A stretch of DNA of 64,000 nucleotides, from positions 868,001-932,000 of the forward strand of contig NZ_CP132384.1 of the NCBI RefSeq assembly GCF_030758775.1, in the 5' to 3' direction. Of the stretch, positions 52,845-62,498 are shown in pieces. The notes beneath the pieces were generated by a model. The model made no database searches. It saw only the letters and a list, made by a program, of their open reading frames with translations, and was not told where the DNA came from. This stretch comes from Bifidobacterium asteroides (GTDB taxonomy: Bacteria > Actinomycetota > Actinomycetes > Actinomycetales > Bifidobacteriaceae). The translations under genes were made by a program, and so were the position numbers. How positions within the stretch are numbered: the first letter of the stretch is position 1; the number at the start of each line of letters is the position of its first letter.

Positions 52845-52867
52845 CCGCCGGTCCTCCGGCGGTTTTT
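52845..52867 (+). terminator. Rho-independent terminator of tRNA-Asn
   Basis: CCGCCGG and CCGGCGG form a 7-bp stem (nine with flanking AA/TT) with a TCCT loop, followed by TTTTT. Confidence 0.93.
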
Positions 52868-53120
52868 CTTTATATAAGCATACTGGTGCTATCTGCAACG
52901 AACAGGTTCGTCATTGCAATGGGCTAGCTTATTGGTTTCGACTGAGTGGCTGACAGGAGATAGTCGTGGCTCTGCCTCTCTATGTATTTCCTTTAACTCA
53001 GTGAATAGATAGTCGACTTTGAGCTGTACCTATGGATACAGCAGTCATAAGACCCGACAGATCCCTCAAACATCGTGTAGCTGCGGATGGCGTGTCGCGC
53101 TTCTTTTCAGGCAAATTAGA
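52868..53120. other. AT-rich non-coding stretch
   Basis: No gene or RNA recognised. It is AT-richer than the tsa operon and leads into the control region of the arabinosidase gene. Confidence 0.4.
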
Positions 53121-53255
53121 ACAACGTTGTATGTGTTGTTGAATCAGCTCTTTCTTTTTGTTGTATAGTGTAGGCAGTGATGTGCAGGGTTGCACGAAGA
53201 AAAGCGAGGCAAAGAAATGATACTTCTTCATATTTCGTAGTGAAAACAACGTTGT
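53121..53255 (+). promoter_or_regulatory. Paired ACAACGTTGT operators before the GH51 gene
   Basis: The perfect 10-bp palindrome ACAACGTTGT occurs at 53121-53130 and 53246-53255, 125 bp centre to centre. A possible promoter, TTGAAT (53139) and TATAGT (53164), lies between them with a long 19-bp spacer. The CG-centred palindrome fits a LacI-family operator, and the spacing would allow looping. The LacI gene at 58322 is the likely binder. A further 10-bp inverted repeat (53182-53191 with 53270-53279) could fold in the leader. Confidence 0.55.
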
Positions 53256-53319
53256 ACTCAAAACGTAAAACCCTGCACTGCTGATAGACACAAAAGGCAG
53301 GGGGAAGGAGACCAGATCC

Positions 53320-54855
53320 ATGGAAGAACGGCAACAATCAAAGCCTGGAAAAGCGCATCTGATTCTGGACACGCGGACAAGGTCCATTCCCATCAATGAA
53401 CGCATTTTCGGCTCGTTTGTTGAGCATTTGGGTCGTGGTATCTATACAGGCATCTATGAACCAGACCATCCGACTGCGGACAAGGCGGGATTCAGACAGG
53501 ACGTCATTGATTTGGTAAAGGAGCTTGGTGTCACTGCCATCCGCTATCCCGGCGGGAATTTTGTATCCGGGTATCGCTGGGAGGATGGTGTCGGTCCGCG
53601 CTCCGAACGTCCTAAGCGTATCGATCTGGCCTGGCATTCGGGCGAAAGCAATGAATTCGGTCTTCATGAGATGGCGGATTGGCTGGATGAGTTGGGCGGC
53701 AACGAGCTCATGGAAGCTGTCAATCTTGGTACACGGGGTATTCAAGAGGCCCTTGATCTACTTGAGTACGCCAATATTCCTTCTGGCACGGCTTTGTCTG
53801 ACATGCGTCGACGCAATGGCCGTGAGCAACCGTTTGGAATTCGAATGTGGTGCTTAGGCAATGAGATGGATGGTACTTGGCAGATCGGGCACAAGACCGC
53901 CCACGAATACGCCAGACTGGTTGCTCAGACTGCAACGGCGATGCGCATGGTCGACCCCGATCTAGAGTTGGTGGCCTGTGGCTCTTCTTCGCACAGTATG
54001 CCTACATTTGGTGAATGGGAACGGACTGTACTGGAGGAAGCCTACAATCAAATCGACTTCATCTCCTGCCACGCGTATTATGAGCCGCACAATCGTGATA
54101 TGGCTAGCTTCTTGGCTTCCGGCGTCGATATGGATGAGTTCATCCGCGATGTGGCTTCGGTCATAGCTGCAGTTCGAGGCAGACTCAAGAGCAAGCATCA
54201 GGTCTATATATCTTTCGATGAATGGAATGTCTGGTATCAGGATGCAGAACCGAGTAAGCCTCCAGTAGGCATAGGCAACTGGCCTCAGGGTTCCAGACTT
54301 CTGGAAGATATATATTCGGTTGCTGATGCAGTGGTGTTTGGCGATCTACTGATCACCCTGCTCAGAAATGCTGATATCGTGCATTCCGCCAGTCTGGCTC
54401 AGCTGGTCAACGTCATTGCACCCATCATGACAGAACCCGGCGGCCCTGCTTGGAGACAAACCATCTTCTTCCCATTTGCTCTGACTGCCAAATACGCCAA
54501 GGGTGGCAGTGTCTTACCCTCTCAGGAAGATGCTGAAACATGCGAAACCAGCCAATACGGCGATGTGCCGATGACGGACTCTGTGGTGGTCAGAGGAGCT
54601 GATGGTTCGCTGACTGTTTTTGTTGTCAACCGCAGTCTTGATCGGAGCGTGGAGTATCGTTCCGACCTTTCTGGACTTTATAAAGCTGGGAAAGTGGTTG
54701 TCCAGAGCCTTCATGATGACGATGTTGATGCTCGCAATACGCTTGAGGATCCCGAACGTATCGGTTTGCAGACGCGTAAGGACTTTACCTTTGAGAACGG
54801 CAAACTGAGCATCATGCTTCCTCCGGTTTCGTGGACGGCTATCCACTTAGATTGA
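53320..54855 (+). CDS. abfA: Alpha-L-arabinofuranosidase, GH51
   Basis: Releases terminal L-arabinofuranose from arabinan, arabinoxylan or arabino-oligosaccharides. The 511-residue protein has no signal peptide, so it works in the cytoplasm on imported oligosaccharides. GH51 landmarks: GSFVEHLGRGIYTGIYEP (31-48), RYPGGNFVSGYRWEDGVGP (75-93), acid/base Glu182 in WCLGNEMDG and nucleophile Glu301 in SFDEWNVW. AAGGAGA lies before the ATG. First gene of a sugar-uptake locus. Confidence 0.95.
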   Translation: MEERQQSKPGKAHLILDTRTRSIPINERIFGSFVEHLGRGIYTGIYEPDHPTADKAGFRQDVIDLVKELGVTAIRYPGGNFVSGYRWEDGVGPRSERPKRIDLAWHSGESNEFGLHEMADWLDELGGNELMEAVNLGTRGIQEALDLLEYANIPSGTALSDMRRRNGREQPFGIRMWCLGNEMDGTWQIGHKTAHEYARLVAQTATAMRMVDPDLELVACGSSSHSMPTFGEWERTVLEEAYNQIDFISCHAYYEPHNRDMASFLASGVDMDEFIRDVASVIAAVRGRLKSKHQVYISFDEWNVWYQDAEPSKPPVGIGNWPQGSRLLEDIYSVADAVVFGDLLITLLRNADIVHSASLAQLVNVIAPIMTEPGGPAWRQTIFFPFALTAKYAKGGSVLPSQEDAETCETSQYGDVPMTDSVVVRGADGSLTVFVVNRSLDRSVEYRSDLSGLYKAGKVVVQSLHDDDVDARNTLEDPERIGLQTRKDFTFENGKLSIMLPPVSWTAIHLD

Positions 54856-54899
54856 TAATTACAAATTGTTGGTTTCCACATATATTCAAAGGAGAAATA

Positions 54900-56282
54900 A
54901 TGAGGAGAACTGTGAAAATCATTGCAGCGGCACTCTCGGGAGTCTTGGCGATTTCCATGGCTGCCTGTGGCGGTGGCGGAGGAGCCAAGAATGAAAGTCA
55001 GGCTGAGCACAGCGATAAAACTGCGAATGCTAATGCTCAATGCCAGAACAAGGTCAAGAAGCCAAATGCAGAAAAGGTTACCGTATGGGCCTGGTATCCG
55101 GCCATTCAGAAAGTAGTCGATGACTACAACGAGAATCATGATGATATTCAAGTGTGCTGGACGAATGCTGGTCAGGGAAGTCCCGAGTACACCAAATTCA
55201 ATAATGCTATAAAAGCCAAGTCCGGCGGTCCTGACATCATCCAGCTTGAGTATGAAGCAATGCCGCAATTTGTCGCGGGAGCTCAAAAGCATCTGGTTGA
55301 CCTCAGCAAGTATGGCATGAATGATCACAAGCAGGAGTACACGGAAGGCGCCTGGAAGAGCGTGAGCATGGGCGGCGGCAACTCCGTTTATGGCGTTCCT
55401 GTCGATCTTGGTCCCTTCGTCATGTATGTGCGTCAGGACATCTTCGATAAATACCACGTCAAGGTTCCTACTACTTGGAAGGAATTCGAGCAGGCAGGCA
55501 AGGATCTTAAAGCTGCTGGTTTCGACGGATTCCTGAGCGATTGGGCTCCTAACGGCACTGCTGTCAATCCTGCACTTTTTGCTCAGGCAGGAGAGAAAGT
55601 ATACGAGTATTCGTCAAAGACGCCTGACAAGGTAGGTATTAAGTTGGATACCCCAGGCGTGCAGAAGGTTCTAGAATACTGGCAGAACCTGGTCAAGGAG
55701 GGTCTGGTCGACACCACGGACGCCAATACGACCGACTGGAACAACAATATGATTTCCGGCAAGTATGCCGCCTATGTTCAGGCTTCCTGGCTGACTGGCT
55801 ACATCAAGGGTTTGGACAATTCTTCAAGCGGCAATTTCAGGATTTATAAGGCGCCGGTTTGGGATGACTCCACGCCTCAAGTCAACCAGGGAGGATCTGC
55901 TTGGGCTGTAACTGATCAGGCCAAAGACACCAAAGCAGCGGCCAGCGTTGCTCACGATCTGTTCGATTCAGATACAGCACAGCATATCGGTGTCACCGAT
56001 GGTGCTTTGTTCCCATCTTGGAAGAAGCAGCTCGCATCGGATGCTTTCAAGAACATGCAAGAGCCATTTTTGGGTAACCAAAAGCCTAATGAAGTCACTA
56101 TTCCAGTGGCAAATGCCTGGAAAGGCGACGAGTTCCTGCCCTTCCAGACTTATGCCTATGACGAACAGACTAAGTCTTTCTCTGCGATCGTTAAGAAAGG
56201 CAATGATTGCAAGGAGACCCTGAAGACTCTGGAAACCAAGCTGAACAATTATGCCAAGCAACAAGGTTTCACTACAGAGTGA
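54900..56282 (+). CDS. Sugar ABC transporter solute-binding lipoprotein
   Basis: A 460-residue family 1 binding protein with signal peptide and lipobox SMAAC (Cys23), then a Gly-rich tether. VTVWAWYPAIQKVVDDYNEN and GGPDIIQLEYEAMPQF match oligosaccharide binders. AAAGGAGA precedes ATG 54900. The neighbouring GH51 enzyme suggests arabino-oligosaccharides as ligand. It lies 44 bp after the GH51 gene. Confidence 0.93.
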   Translation: MRRTVKIIAAALSGVLAISMAACGGGGGAKNESQAEHSDKTANANAQCQNKVKKPNAEKVTVWAWYPAIQKVVDDYNENHDDIQVCWTNAGQGSPEYTKFNNAIKAKSGGPDIIQLEYEAMPQFVAGAQKHLVDLSKYGMNDHKQEYTEGAWKSVSMGGGNSVYGVPVDLGPFVMYVRQDIFDKYHVKVPTTWKEFEQAGKDLKAAGFDGFLSDWAPNGTAVNPALFAQAGEKVYEYSSKTPDKVGIKLDTPGVQKVLEYWQNLVKEGLVDTTDANTTDWNNNMISGKYAAYVQASWLTGYIKGLDNSSSGNFRIYKAPVWDDSTPQVNQGGSAWAVTDQAKDTKAAASVAHDLFDSDTAQHIGVTDGALFPSWKKQLASDAFKNMQEPFLGNQKPNEVTIPVANAWKGDEFLPFQTYAYDEQTKSFSAIVKKGNDCKETLKTLETKLNNYAKQQGFTTE

Positions 56283-56296
56283 CTGCTCATTTAATT

Positions 56297-56328
56297 GGAG
56301 GGATGTCGTCATCGGTATCCCTCCTTTT
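56297..56328 (+). terminator. Hairpin between binding protein and permease genes
   Basis: GGAGGGAT pairs with ATCCCTCC around a 12-base loop, followed by TTTT and then the AGGAGG ribosome site of the permease. It probably acts as an attenuator or mRNA stabiliser giving more binding protein than permease. Confidence 0.65.
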
Positions 56329-56341
56329 AGGAGGTTCTGAA

Positions 56342-57268
56342 ATGGCTTCGAACGCAATAGACAAGCCCAGAAAGACGAAATCCAATGTCGGCAGCAGTCA
56401 TAGAGGGATGTGGGGCTGGTTCTTTACTGCTCCTTTTGGGGTCATCTTTCTGTTGTTCCTTGTGATACCGCTTGCTTACGCATTCTATGTATCGTTGTTT
56501 ACTTATACACAGGTCAAAGGGGAGTCCTTCTCGGGGTTCGCCAATTATCAGCGCGTTTTTACTGACTCGATATTTCTGGTCGGTATGGGCCGCGTCATTC
56601 TTTACACCGTTGTCATGGTTCCGATCCAGCTGGGACTAGCGCTGATATTCGCTCTGCTCCTAGACTCCTTTAAGAACAAGTTTGCCTCAGTTTCCCGGCT
56701 GGTTATCTTCCTGCCTTATGCAATTCCTGGAGTCATCGGTGCATTGATGTGGGGATTTATGTACTCCAAGAATATGGGCCCGTTTACTACCATATTCGGG
56801 CTGTTTGGAATGCAGACCCCCGGATTCCTTACTGCCAACGGCATCTTCGGTTCATTGGTCAATGTCGTGACATGGCAATGGACGGGTTACTACATGGTGA
56901 TTTTATATTCGGCCCTGCAGTCCATTCCGCATGAACTCTACGAGTCGGCCAGAATAGATGGGGCATCAGAACTGAAGATTGCTACAAGGATCAAAGTGCC
57001 GATGGTCTCAGGATCATTGGTCATGGTGACCATCTTCTCGCTTATCGGCACCCTGCAGTTCTATACAGAACCCACCATTTTGCGTAATCAGGCGCCGACG
57101 GTCATACCGCCGGAGTACACGCCCAATATGTATGCGCAAGCTCTTGCTTTCAATTACAACCAGACCAACTACTCTGCTACGGTTTCATTCGCGCTGGGAC
57201 TGGTCGTGGTGATATTCAGCGTTTTGTTCATGAGACTGACTCGTAATCAGTCTGGATTGGAGGACTGA
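56342..57268 (+). CDS. Sugar ABC permease, MalF/UgpA type
   Basis: A 308-residue protein with six membrane helices after a 30-residue cytoplasmic N-terminus. The EAA coupling motif reads YESARIDGASELKIATRIKVP near residues 200-220 (split here as YESARIDGASEL and KIATRIKVP). AGGAGG lies seven bases before ATG 56342. It pairs with the permease gene one base downstream. Confidence 0.93.
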   Translation: MASNAIDKPRKTKSNVGSSHRGMWGWFFTAPFGVIFLLFLVIPLAYAFYVSLFTYTQVKGESFSGFANYQRVFTDSIFLVGMGRVILYTVVMVPIQLGLALIFALLLDSFKNKFASVSRLVIFLPYAIPGVIGALMWGFMYSKNMGPFTTIFGLFGMQTPGFLTANGIFGSLVNVVTWQWTGYYMVILYSALQSIPHELYESARIDGASELKIATRIKVPMVSGSLVMVTIFSLIGTLQFYTEPTILRNQAPTVIPPEYTPNMYAQALAFNYNQTNYSATVSFALGLVVVIFSVLFMRLTRNQSGLED

Positions 57269-57269
57269 C

Positions 57270-58169
57270 ATGTCAGCCACAAGAACAAGCGGCGTTCGCA
57301 GAAGCGCCAGACGCATTCAAGGTAATACCAGCGTTTTCGTTTATGTAGTACTGATATTGGCCATGGTCTACTTCCTCCTGCCTGTATGGTGGTTGATCGT
57401 CGCTTCCACAAAGTCAAATTCGGGATTGTTCTTCGGTGCCCATGGCTCTATGTGGTTCGATAAGGATTTCGACCTTTGGAAGAACATCGGTCAGCTTACG
57501 AGCTATCAGGATGGCATTTATTGGCGTTGGATTTTCAACTCCTTCCTATACGCTCTTGTAGGAGGGTTCGGCGCCACAGTAGTGGCGGTTATGGCTGGAT
57601 ATGGTTTCTCCAAGTTCAGATTCCGCGGGCGAAATCTGTACTTCAACATCGTTCTCGGTGCTTTGATGATTCCTTCGACAGCCTTGGTGATACCCACGTT
57701 CCTGTTGATGTCTGACATTGGTATGACCAACACCATTTGGGCTGTGCTTTTGCCATCCCTGCTTAATCCAATGGGTGTTTACTTGATGAGAATCTACTGC
57801 ATGCAATCCCTACCCGATGAAATGATTGAGGCGGCTCGAGTTGATGGGGCAGGTGAGTTGAGAACTTTCACACAAGTTTCTCTGCCTATTATGACCCCAG
57901 CAATTACTACAGTCTTTCTGCTTTCCGTCGTCGGTGCTTGGAACAACTTCTTCCTGCCCCAGGTTGTTCTCACTAATCCAAAGTTGTTCCCGATTACGGT
58001 CGGGCTGACCCAATGGCAGACAAAATCCCAGGCCGGAGCAGCATCAGAACAGGTTTGGAATCTGGTGACTTCTGGAGCCTTCATCTCGATCATTCCCATG
58101 GTCTTGGCTTTCCTCTTCCTACAAAGGTACTGGGTAGGAGGATTGACGGCCGGATCTGTCAAATCATGA
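57270..58169 (+). CDS. Sugar ABC permease, MalG/UgpE type
   Basis: A 299-residue six-helix protein; the EAA motif is MIEAARVDGAGELRTFTQVS. It begins one base after the preceding stop, with TTGGAGGAC before it. No ATP-binding gene is in the cluster, so the importer must use a shared ATPase of the MsiK type encoded elsewhere, as is common for actinobacterial oligosaccharide importers. Confidence 0.93.
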   Translation: MSATRTSGVRRSARRIQGNTSVFVYVVLILAMVYFLLPVWWLIVASTKSNSGLFFGAHGSMWFDKDFDLWKNIGQLTSYQDGIYWRWIFNSFLYALVGGFGATVVAVMAGYGFSKFRFRGRNLYFNIVLGALMIPSTALVIPTFLLMSDIGMTNTIWAVLLPSLLNPMGVYLMRIYCMQSLPDEMIEAARVDGAGELRTFTQVSLPIMTPAITTVFLLSVVGAWNNFFLPQVVLTNPKLFPITVGLTQWQTKSQAGAASEQVWNLVTSGAFISIIPMVLAFLFLQRYWVGGLTAGSVKS

Positions 58170-58240
58170 TTCAAGGGAGGCCTGATGTTAAAGCTACATT
58201 TTCTTAGTTGAGATAAACTGAAAATAGAATTGTTGTTACG

Positions 58241-58291
58241 TATTCCGAATTCGCACAAGTTCACTATGCGGAGTTGTGCGAATTCGGAATA
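58241..58291. promoter_or_regulatory. 18-bp perfect inverted repeat before the LacI gene
   Basis: TATTCCGAATTCGCACAA (58241-58258) and its exact reverse complement (58274-58291) are 15 bases apart, 31 bp before the regulator start. Each arm contains the small palindrome CGAATTCG. There is no T-run, so it is more likely a double operator for autoregulation than a terminator; an mRNA hairpin is also possible. Confidence 0.6.
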
Positions 58292-58321
58292 TATGTAATT
58301 GCCGATTGGTAAGGGGCTCTA

Positions 58322-59416
58322 TTGACAACCAGAGTGACTATCAAGGATGTAGCCAGGCATTCTGGTGTTTCCATCAAAACAGTGTCCAATGTTATCAACG
58401 GTACTGGCAGCATGCGTGATTCCACCAGAAAACGCGTGCAGGACTCCATTCGTGAACTTGGCTACATGGTCAATGTATCGGCCCGTTCATTAAAAACGGG
58501 TGCGACTAAACTTTTAGGTCTGGGAATTTTCGATTTTTCGCAGCCATTCGCCCCTTATTTGGCAGATAAGGTCATAGACATATCACGAAAACATGGATAT
58601 GGAACAGTAATTAGCACTTACGGGTCGGACGGATCAGGTCTGCCTGTCATCATGGATGAAATCACTCAGCTATCAGCAGATGGGTGGCTGCTTTTTTCGG
58701 ACCAACCTTTAAAGAATGAAGGCATCATCCTTGATCAGCCCTATCCTATTGTTCTAGCCGGTGATTACAACTCTTATGATCGTGTTGACTGGGTGACTAT
58801 GCCTAATACGAGAGCCATTCGGTATGTCACAGGCAGGTTGCTCGATATGGGATGTCGTCATATAGCAGTCTTCGGTGCACCGGAAAAGCCAAAGACGCGC
58901 AATGAATACATGTGCGCTACTGAAGGCCTGCAGGAACTGAGGATTAGGGGATATATCGAGGCCTTCGAAGAGCGGGGACTATCGGTGGATTGGCAGATGC
59001 TCCTGCCCAAGGATTGGATGGAAGGAGTTAGCGGCGTACAGGCTGTGACACAAATGTTGTCCAGAGGTATACGTCCGGATGCGATTATTTGCTTGACTGA
59101 TGCCATGGCACTGGGTGCCTTGCATGGTTTGCAGAACGAGGGAATTCGTATTCCTGAAGATGTCCAAGTCGTGGGGTTCGACGATGTGCCGGAATCGTCT
59201 TACTCGACTCCATCGCTAACCACCATTGATCCGTGCCTGAATGACTATGTTGAGCATGCAATTGATATGTTGATTGAGCGCATCAATGGGTACAAGGGCA
59301 AACCGAGGACTTTTGTAACCGATTTCCGGCTCGTAGAGCGTGATTCGACCTTGGCTTTCCCAACAGAAAAACATACTGTAGCAGTGACTGCAACAAACCA
59401 AGCAGATGCGGCTTGA
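58322..59416 (+). CDS. LacI-family regulator of the arabinoside locus
   Basis: The N-terminal helix-turn-helix is TIKDVARHSGVSIKTVSNVI with hinge SARSLKTGATKLLGLGI; a sugar-binding effector domain fills the rest of the 364 residues, ending with the usual PSLTTIDPCLNDYV block. TTG 58322 is the start, with AAGGGG about six bases before. Position at the end of the GH51/ABC cluster indicates that it represses that cluster and probably itself. Confidence 0.92.
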   Translation: MTTRVTIKDVARHSGVSIKTVSNVINGTGSMRDSTRKRVQDSIRELGYMVNVSARSLKTGATKLLGLGIFDFSQPFAPYLADKVIDISRKHGYGTVISTYGSDGSGLPVIMDEITQLSADGWLLFSDQPLKNEGIILDQPYPIVLAGDYNSYDRVDWVTMPNTRAIRYVTGRLLDMGCRHIAVFGAPEKPKTRNEYMCATEGLQELRIRGYIEAFEERGLSVDWQMLLPKDWMEGVSGVQAVTQMLSRGIRPDAIICLTDAMALGALHGLQNEGIRIPEDVQVVGFDDVPESSYSTPSLTTIDPCLNDYVEHAIDMLIERINGYKGKPRTFVTDFRLVERDSTLAFPTEKHTVAVTATNQADAA

Positions 59417-59885
59417 CCTTTGAATGTGATTCGATACTTGCAAGAATGAGATTATTTGTTGAAGTATTTTTTAGTGAATTCAGTTTAAGACTGGCCATCT
59501 CTATGATTCATTGATTTTAATTCGCCGAATTGTCTAGTAGCCTGGAAGTTGTTTCTCAATGGTGTATCTATATTAGATGAAATGTACATGAGGATCTATA
59601 TGCATTCAATAACTGTTAGCGTGGCCTTTACCTACTTTTATTAGAAGGGTTCTCGGTTTACGAAATATAAGATTCAGTCAACGCTTTTGACAAATCTTTT
59701 CCTCATTCCTTGCACTCTTGCACTCTTGCACGAACGATCACTATTAGGTTCCTCGCTGGACGAACTGTGCACGACTCCATATTCGACCACATGTTCCTGC
59801 TTGATTATTGCGGTTCCGGCATCAAGTCCATCATGATGGTGGACGCTCAATCGGGCATCCGTGATGACGGAATGAAGGTGCGATT
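59417..59885. other. AT-rich non-coding stretch
   Basis: No gene, RNA or clear terminator seen. Base composition changes from AT-rich to GC-rich near 59800, which marks the right edge of the arabinoside locus. Confidence 0.4.
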
Positions 59886-60551
59886 ATGGCCTGTGCGCGT
59901 GACCATAAGAAGAAGGGCATCCAGAGGGTTACCGGCCGGATGCCTGACATGCCTTCCGGCTGTCGGCCTCCCTGGTTCCCCAGGTCCCTGCTGGCATTGA
60001 TGCTGGCCTTGGTCCTGTCGGCCGGAGGGCCTACGGCAACCGTCGCGGCTCAGCCTGCGCCGACCCTGCCTTCGGCTGCAGCTCCGGCGCAGATTGATCG
60101 AGTTACCTCATCGACCTCTGCCTGCCGCCGGGGCTGGCTGTGGCCCCTTGAACCTCTGCCTGGCGACAAGGCTGTTCCGCAGGTTATGCGTCCCTTCGAT
60201 CCTCCGGATCATCCATGGCTGAGCGGTCATCGCGGGATTGATCTGGCAGTGCAACAAGGCAGGCGCATCCGGGCCCCGGCAGACGGTGTCATCACTTTCA
60301 CCGGTTCTGTAGCAGGCAAGGACGTGGTCTCCATTCGTCACGGCAAACTGACCTCCACCTATGAGCCAGCGAAGAGCTCGTTGCCGGAGGGAACCCGGTT
60401 GCAGGCAGGCACAGTCTGGGGAAAAGTAGATGGGGTCTCTGACCATTGTGACCAAGATTGCCTGCACTGGGGGCTGAAAGATGGTCACAATCACTATCTG
60501 GATCCAGGCGCTAAAGTCGGACGGCATCGCATTCGTCTCAAGCCTCTATAG
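59886..60551 (+). CDS. M23-family peptidase, exported
   Basis: A 221-residue protein with a basic N-terminus, a signal or anchor helix at about 34-55 ending near VAAQP, and a C-terminal LytM-type domain. The zinc ligands are in GHRGIDLAV (His and Asp) and DCLHWGLKDG (the HxH-equivalent, here with a single visible His). Four cysteines may form external disulfides. Such proteins cut or bind peptidoglycan cross-links. GAAGGTG lies before the ATG. Confidence 0.82.
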   Translation: MACARDHKKKGIQRVTGRMPDMPSGCRPPWFPRSLLALMLALVLSAGGPTATVAAQPAPTLPSAAAPAQIDRVTSSTSACRRGWLWPLEPLPGDKAVPQVMRPFDPPDHPWLSGHRGIDLAVQQGRRIRAPADGVITFTGSVAGKDVVSIRHGKLTSTYEPAKSSLPEGTRLQAGTVWGKVDGVSDHCDQDCLHWGLKDGHNHYLDPGAKVGRHRIRLKPL

Positions 60552-60662
60552 GAGTGCAGGGGTCCGCCTGCAAGACTCGCGCGTCTGCAGACCAAGTATA
60601 TCGCAGGCCCGGGGGAGCGGTTAGAATCGTAAAGCATAACGCCGTTTCAGCAGGGAGTGGTC

Positions 60663-62498
60663 ATGCAGAACATGCAGCAAGAATTTACGCGTCCGCTTGA
60701 GAAGCCCATAGACGCCGATGCCGGTGTCTTCTCCCTGCTTGAGGACAGGGTGAAGCGCCTGGGCGACGATCCTCTGATCGAATACCGGAGCGGACGCGAG
60801 TGGAACACGATAACGGCCCGGGAGTTTCGCGACCGTGTGGTCGCGCTGGCCAAGGGGCTTATGGCCCGGGGGGTAGACCGGGGGGATTCAGTGGCTATCG
60901 TCTCGCACACCCGGTGGGAATGGACTGCCCTGGACATGGCCATCCTGGCTATCGGGGCCGTGACGGTGCCGGTCTACGAGACCGACTCTCCCGATCAGAT
61001 TCGGCGCATCTTCAACGACTCCCATGTCGGCATGGCCTTTCTGGAGGATGACGACATGAGGGCCCGGGTGGATGCGGTTCGCTCCCAGTGTGCCTATCTG
61101 AATGACTTGTATGTGATCACCAGGGGAGCGCTGACCACCATGACCGCCTACGGACGGGCGGTGGACCAGGCAGACTTCCAGGCCCGTGCCGACTCGGTGC
61201 AGGGTTCCGACTTGGCCACCATCGTCTATACCTCAGGCTCCACGGGCAAGCCCAAGGGCATAGAACTCAGTCATAGCAACATCGTCTTCACCGTTCGTTC
61301 GGGTACCCAGGCAGTCCCTGACATCTGCCTTGGTGAGGGCAGACGGCTTCTGCTCTGCCTGCCCCTGGCCCACGCCTTCGCCCGTTGTCTGCAGTTCTTC
61401 GCCATCGCCACGGATCTCACTCTGGGGCTTACCGGGTCCATCCGCAATCTGTTGCAGGACATGCAGACCTTCAAACCCACTTTCATCCTGGCTGTGCCGC
61501 GGATCTTCGAGAAAATCTACAACGCTGCCTCCCAGCGGGCCGGAACAGGTGCCAGGGGCAGGATTTTCCTGGATGCCGCAGGTGTGGCCAGGCAGTGGTC
61601 TCGTCATCAGCAGACCGGAAGCCGGGTTGCCATGTCGCTGAAGACCAAGCACCTCATGTATACGGGCACCGTCTACGATCCCATCCTGGAGGCCTTGGGC
61701 GGCCGGGTCCGGTATGCCATTTCGGGCGGCGCCCCCCTGGACAGGGACATTGCGGACTTCTTCAATGGCATAGGTCTGCCCCTGCTGGAGGGCTATGGCA
61801 TGACCGAGACCATGGGTCCGGTGACGGTCAACCCCACTGAAGGCTACAGGCTGGGCACCATCGGCCTGCCCATGCCCGGCATCACCGTGGGCATCGACCA
61901 GGAGGGCCAGCTATGCGTCAAGGGCCCCGATGTCTGCATGGGCTACCACAACCATCCGGAAATCACCACCAGGCAGATTCGCGACGGCTGGCTGCTGACC
62001 GGCGATCTGGGCAGTCTGGACGAGGACGGGTTCGTTCGGTTGACCGGCCGGCGCAAGGAGATCATCATCACAGCAGGGGGTAAAAACATTTCGCCGTCGT
62101 TGCTGGAAACAGCCGTTGAACGTTCGCCCATCATCAGCCATTGCATGGTCATCGGGGACCGCAGGCCTTTCATTTCGGCCCTGATCACCCTGAATCTTGA
62201 GGAGGTCAACAGGTGGTTGAGGGACCAGGGCGCTGAACCCTTGGACGATGCCGCTTCGGCTGGGGAGAACCCCATCATCCGCACGGAGATCGATCGTGCG
62301 GTAGACGCGGCCAATGCTCAGGTCTCCCGGGCCGAGGGGATCCGTCGCTATCTGATTCTGGACCAGGACTTCACTCGTGAAAATGGACTGCTCACCGCAT
62401 CATACAAGCCCCGTCGTCAGGAGGTTCTCAAGCGGTATGAAGACCAGATCGAGCAGAGGATCTATGCTCAAAGACCTGCGTCGGCTGGCTTGATGTAG
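60663..62498 (+). CDS. Long-chain fatty acid--CoA ligase (AMP-binding)
   Basis: Activates fatty acids to acyl-CoA through acyl-AMP. The 611-residue protein has the AMP-binding motif IVYTSGSTGKPKGIELSH, the LEGYGMTETMGPVTVNP block and the hinge region LLTGDLGSLDEDGFVRLTGR. It belongs to the FAA1/FadD15-like group of actinobacteria. AGGGAG stands five bases before ATG 60663; GTG 60657 is possible. Its last 31 bases overlap the convergent lipoprotein gene. Confidence 0.93.
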   Translation: MQNMQQEFTRPLEKPIDADAGVFSLLEDRVKRLGDDPLIEYRSGREWNTITAREFRDRVVALAKGLMARGVDRGDSVAIVSHTRWEWTALDMAILAIGAVTVPVYETDSPDQIRRIFNDSHVGMAFLEDDDMRARVDAVRSQCAYLNDLYVITRGALTTMTAYGRAVDQADFQARADSVQGSDLATIVYTSGSTGKPKGIELSHSNIVFTVRSGTQAVPDICLGEGRRLLLCLPLAHAFARCLQFFAIATDLTLGLTGSIRNLLQDMQTFKPTFILAVPRIFEKIYNAASQRAGTGARGRIFLDAAGVARQWSRHQQTGSRVAMSLKTKHLMYTGTVYDPILEALGGRVRYAISGGAPLDRDIADFFNGIGLPLLEGYGMTETMGPVTVNPTEGYRLGTIGLPMPGITVGIDQEGQLCVKGPDVCMGYHNHPEITTRQIRDGWLLTGDLGSLDEDGFVRLTGRRKEIIITAGGKNISPSLLETAVERSPIISHCMVIGDRRPFISALITLNLEEVNRWLRDQGAEPLDDAASAGENPIIRTEIDRAVDAANAQVSRAEGIRRYLILDQDFTRENGLLTASYKPRRQEVLKRYEDQIEQRIYAQRPASAGLM

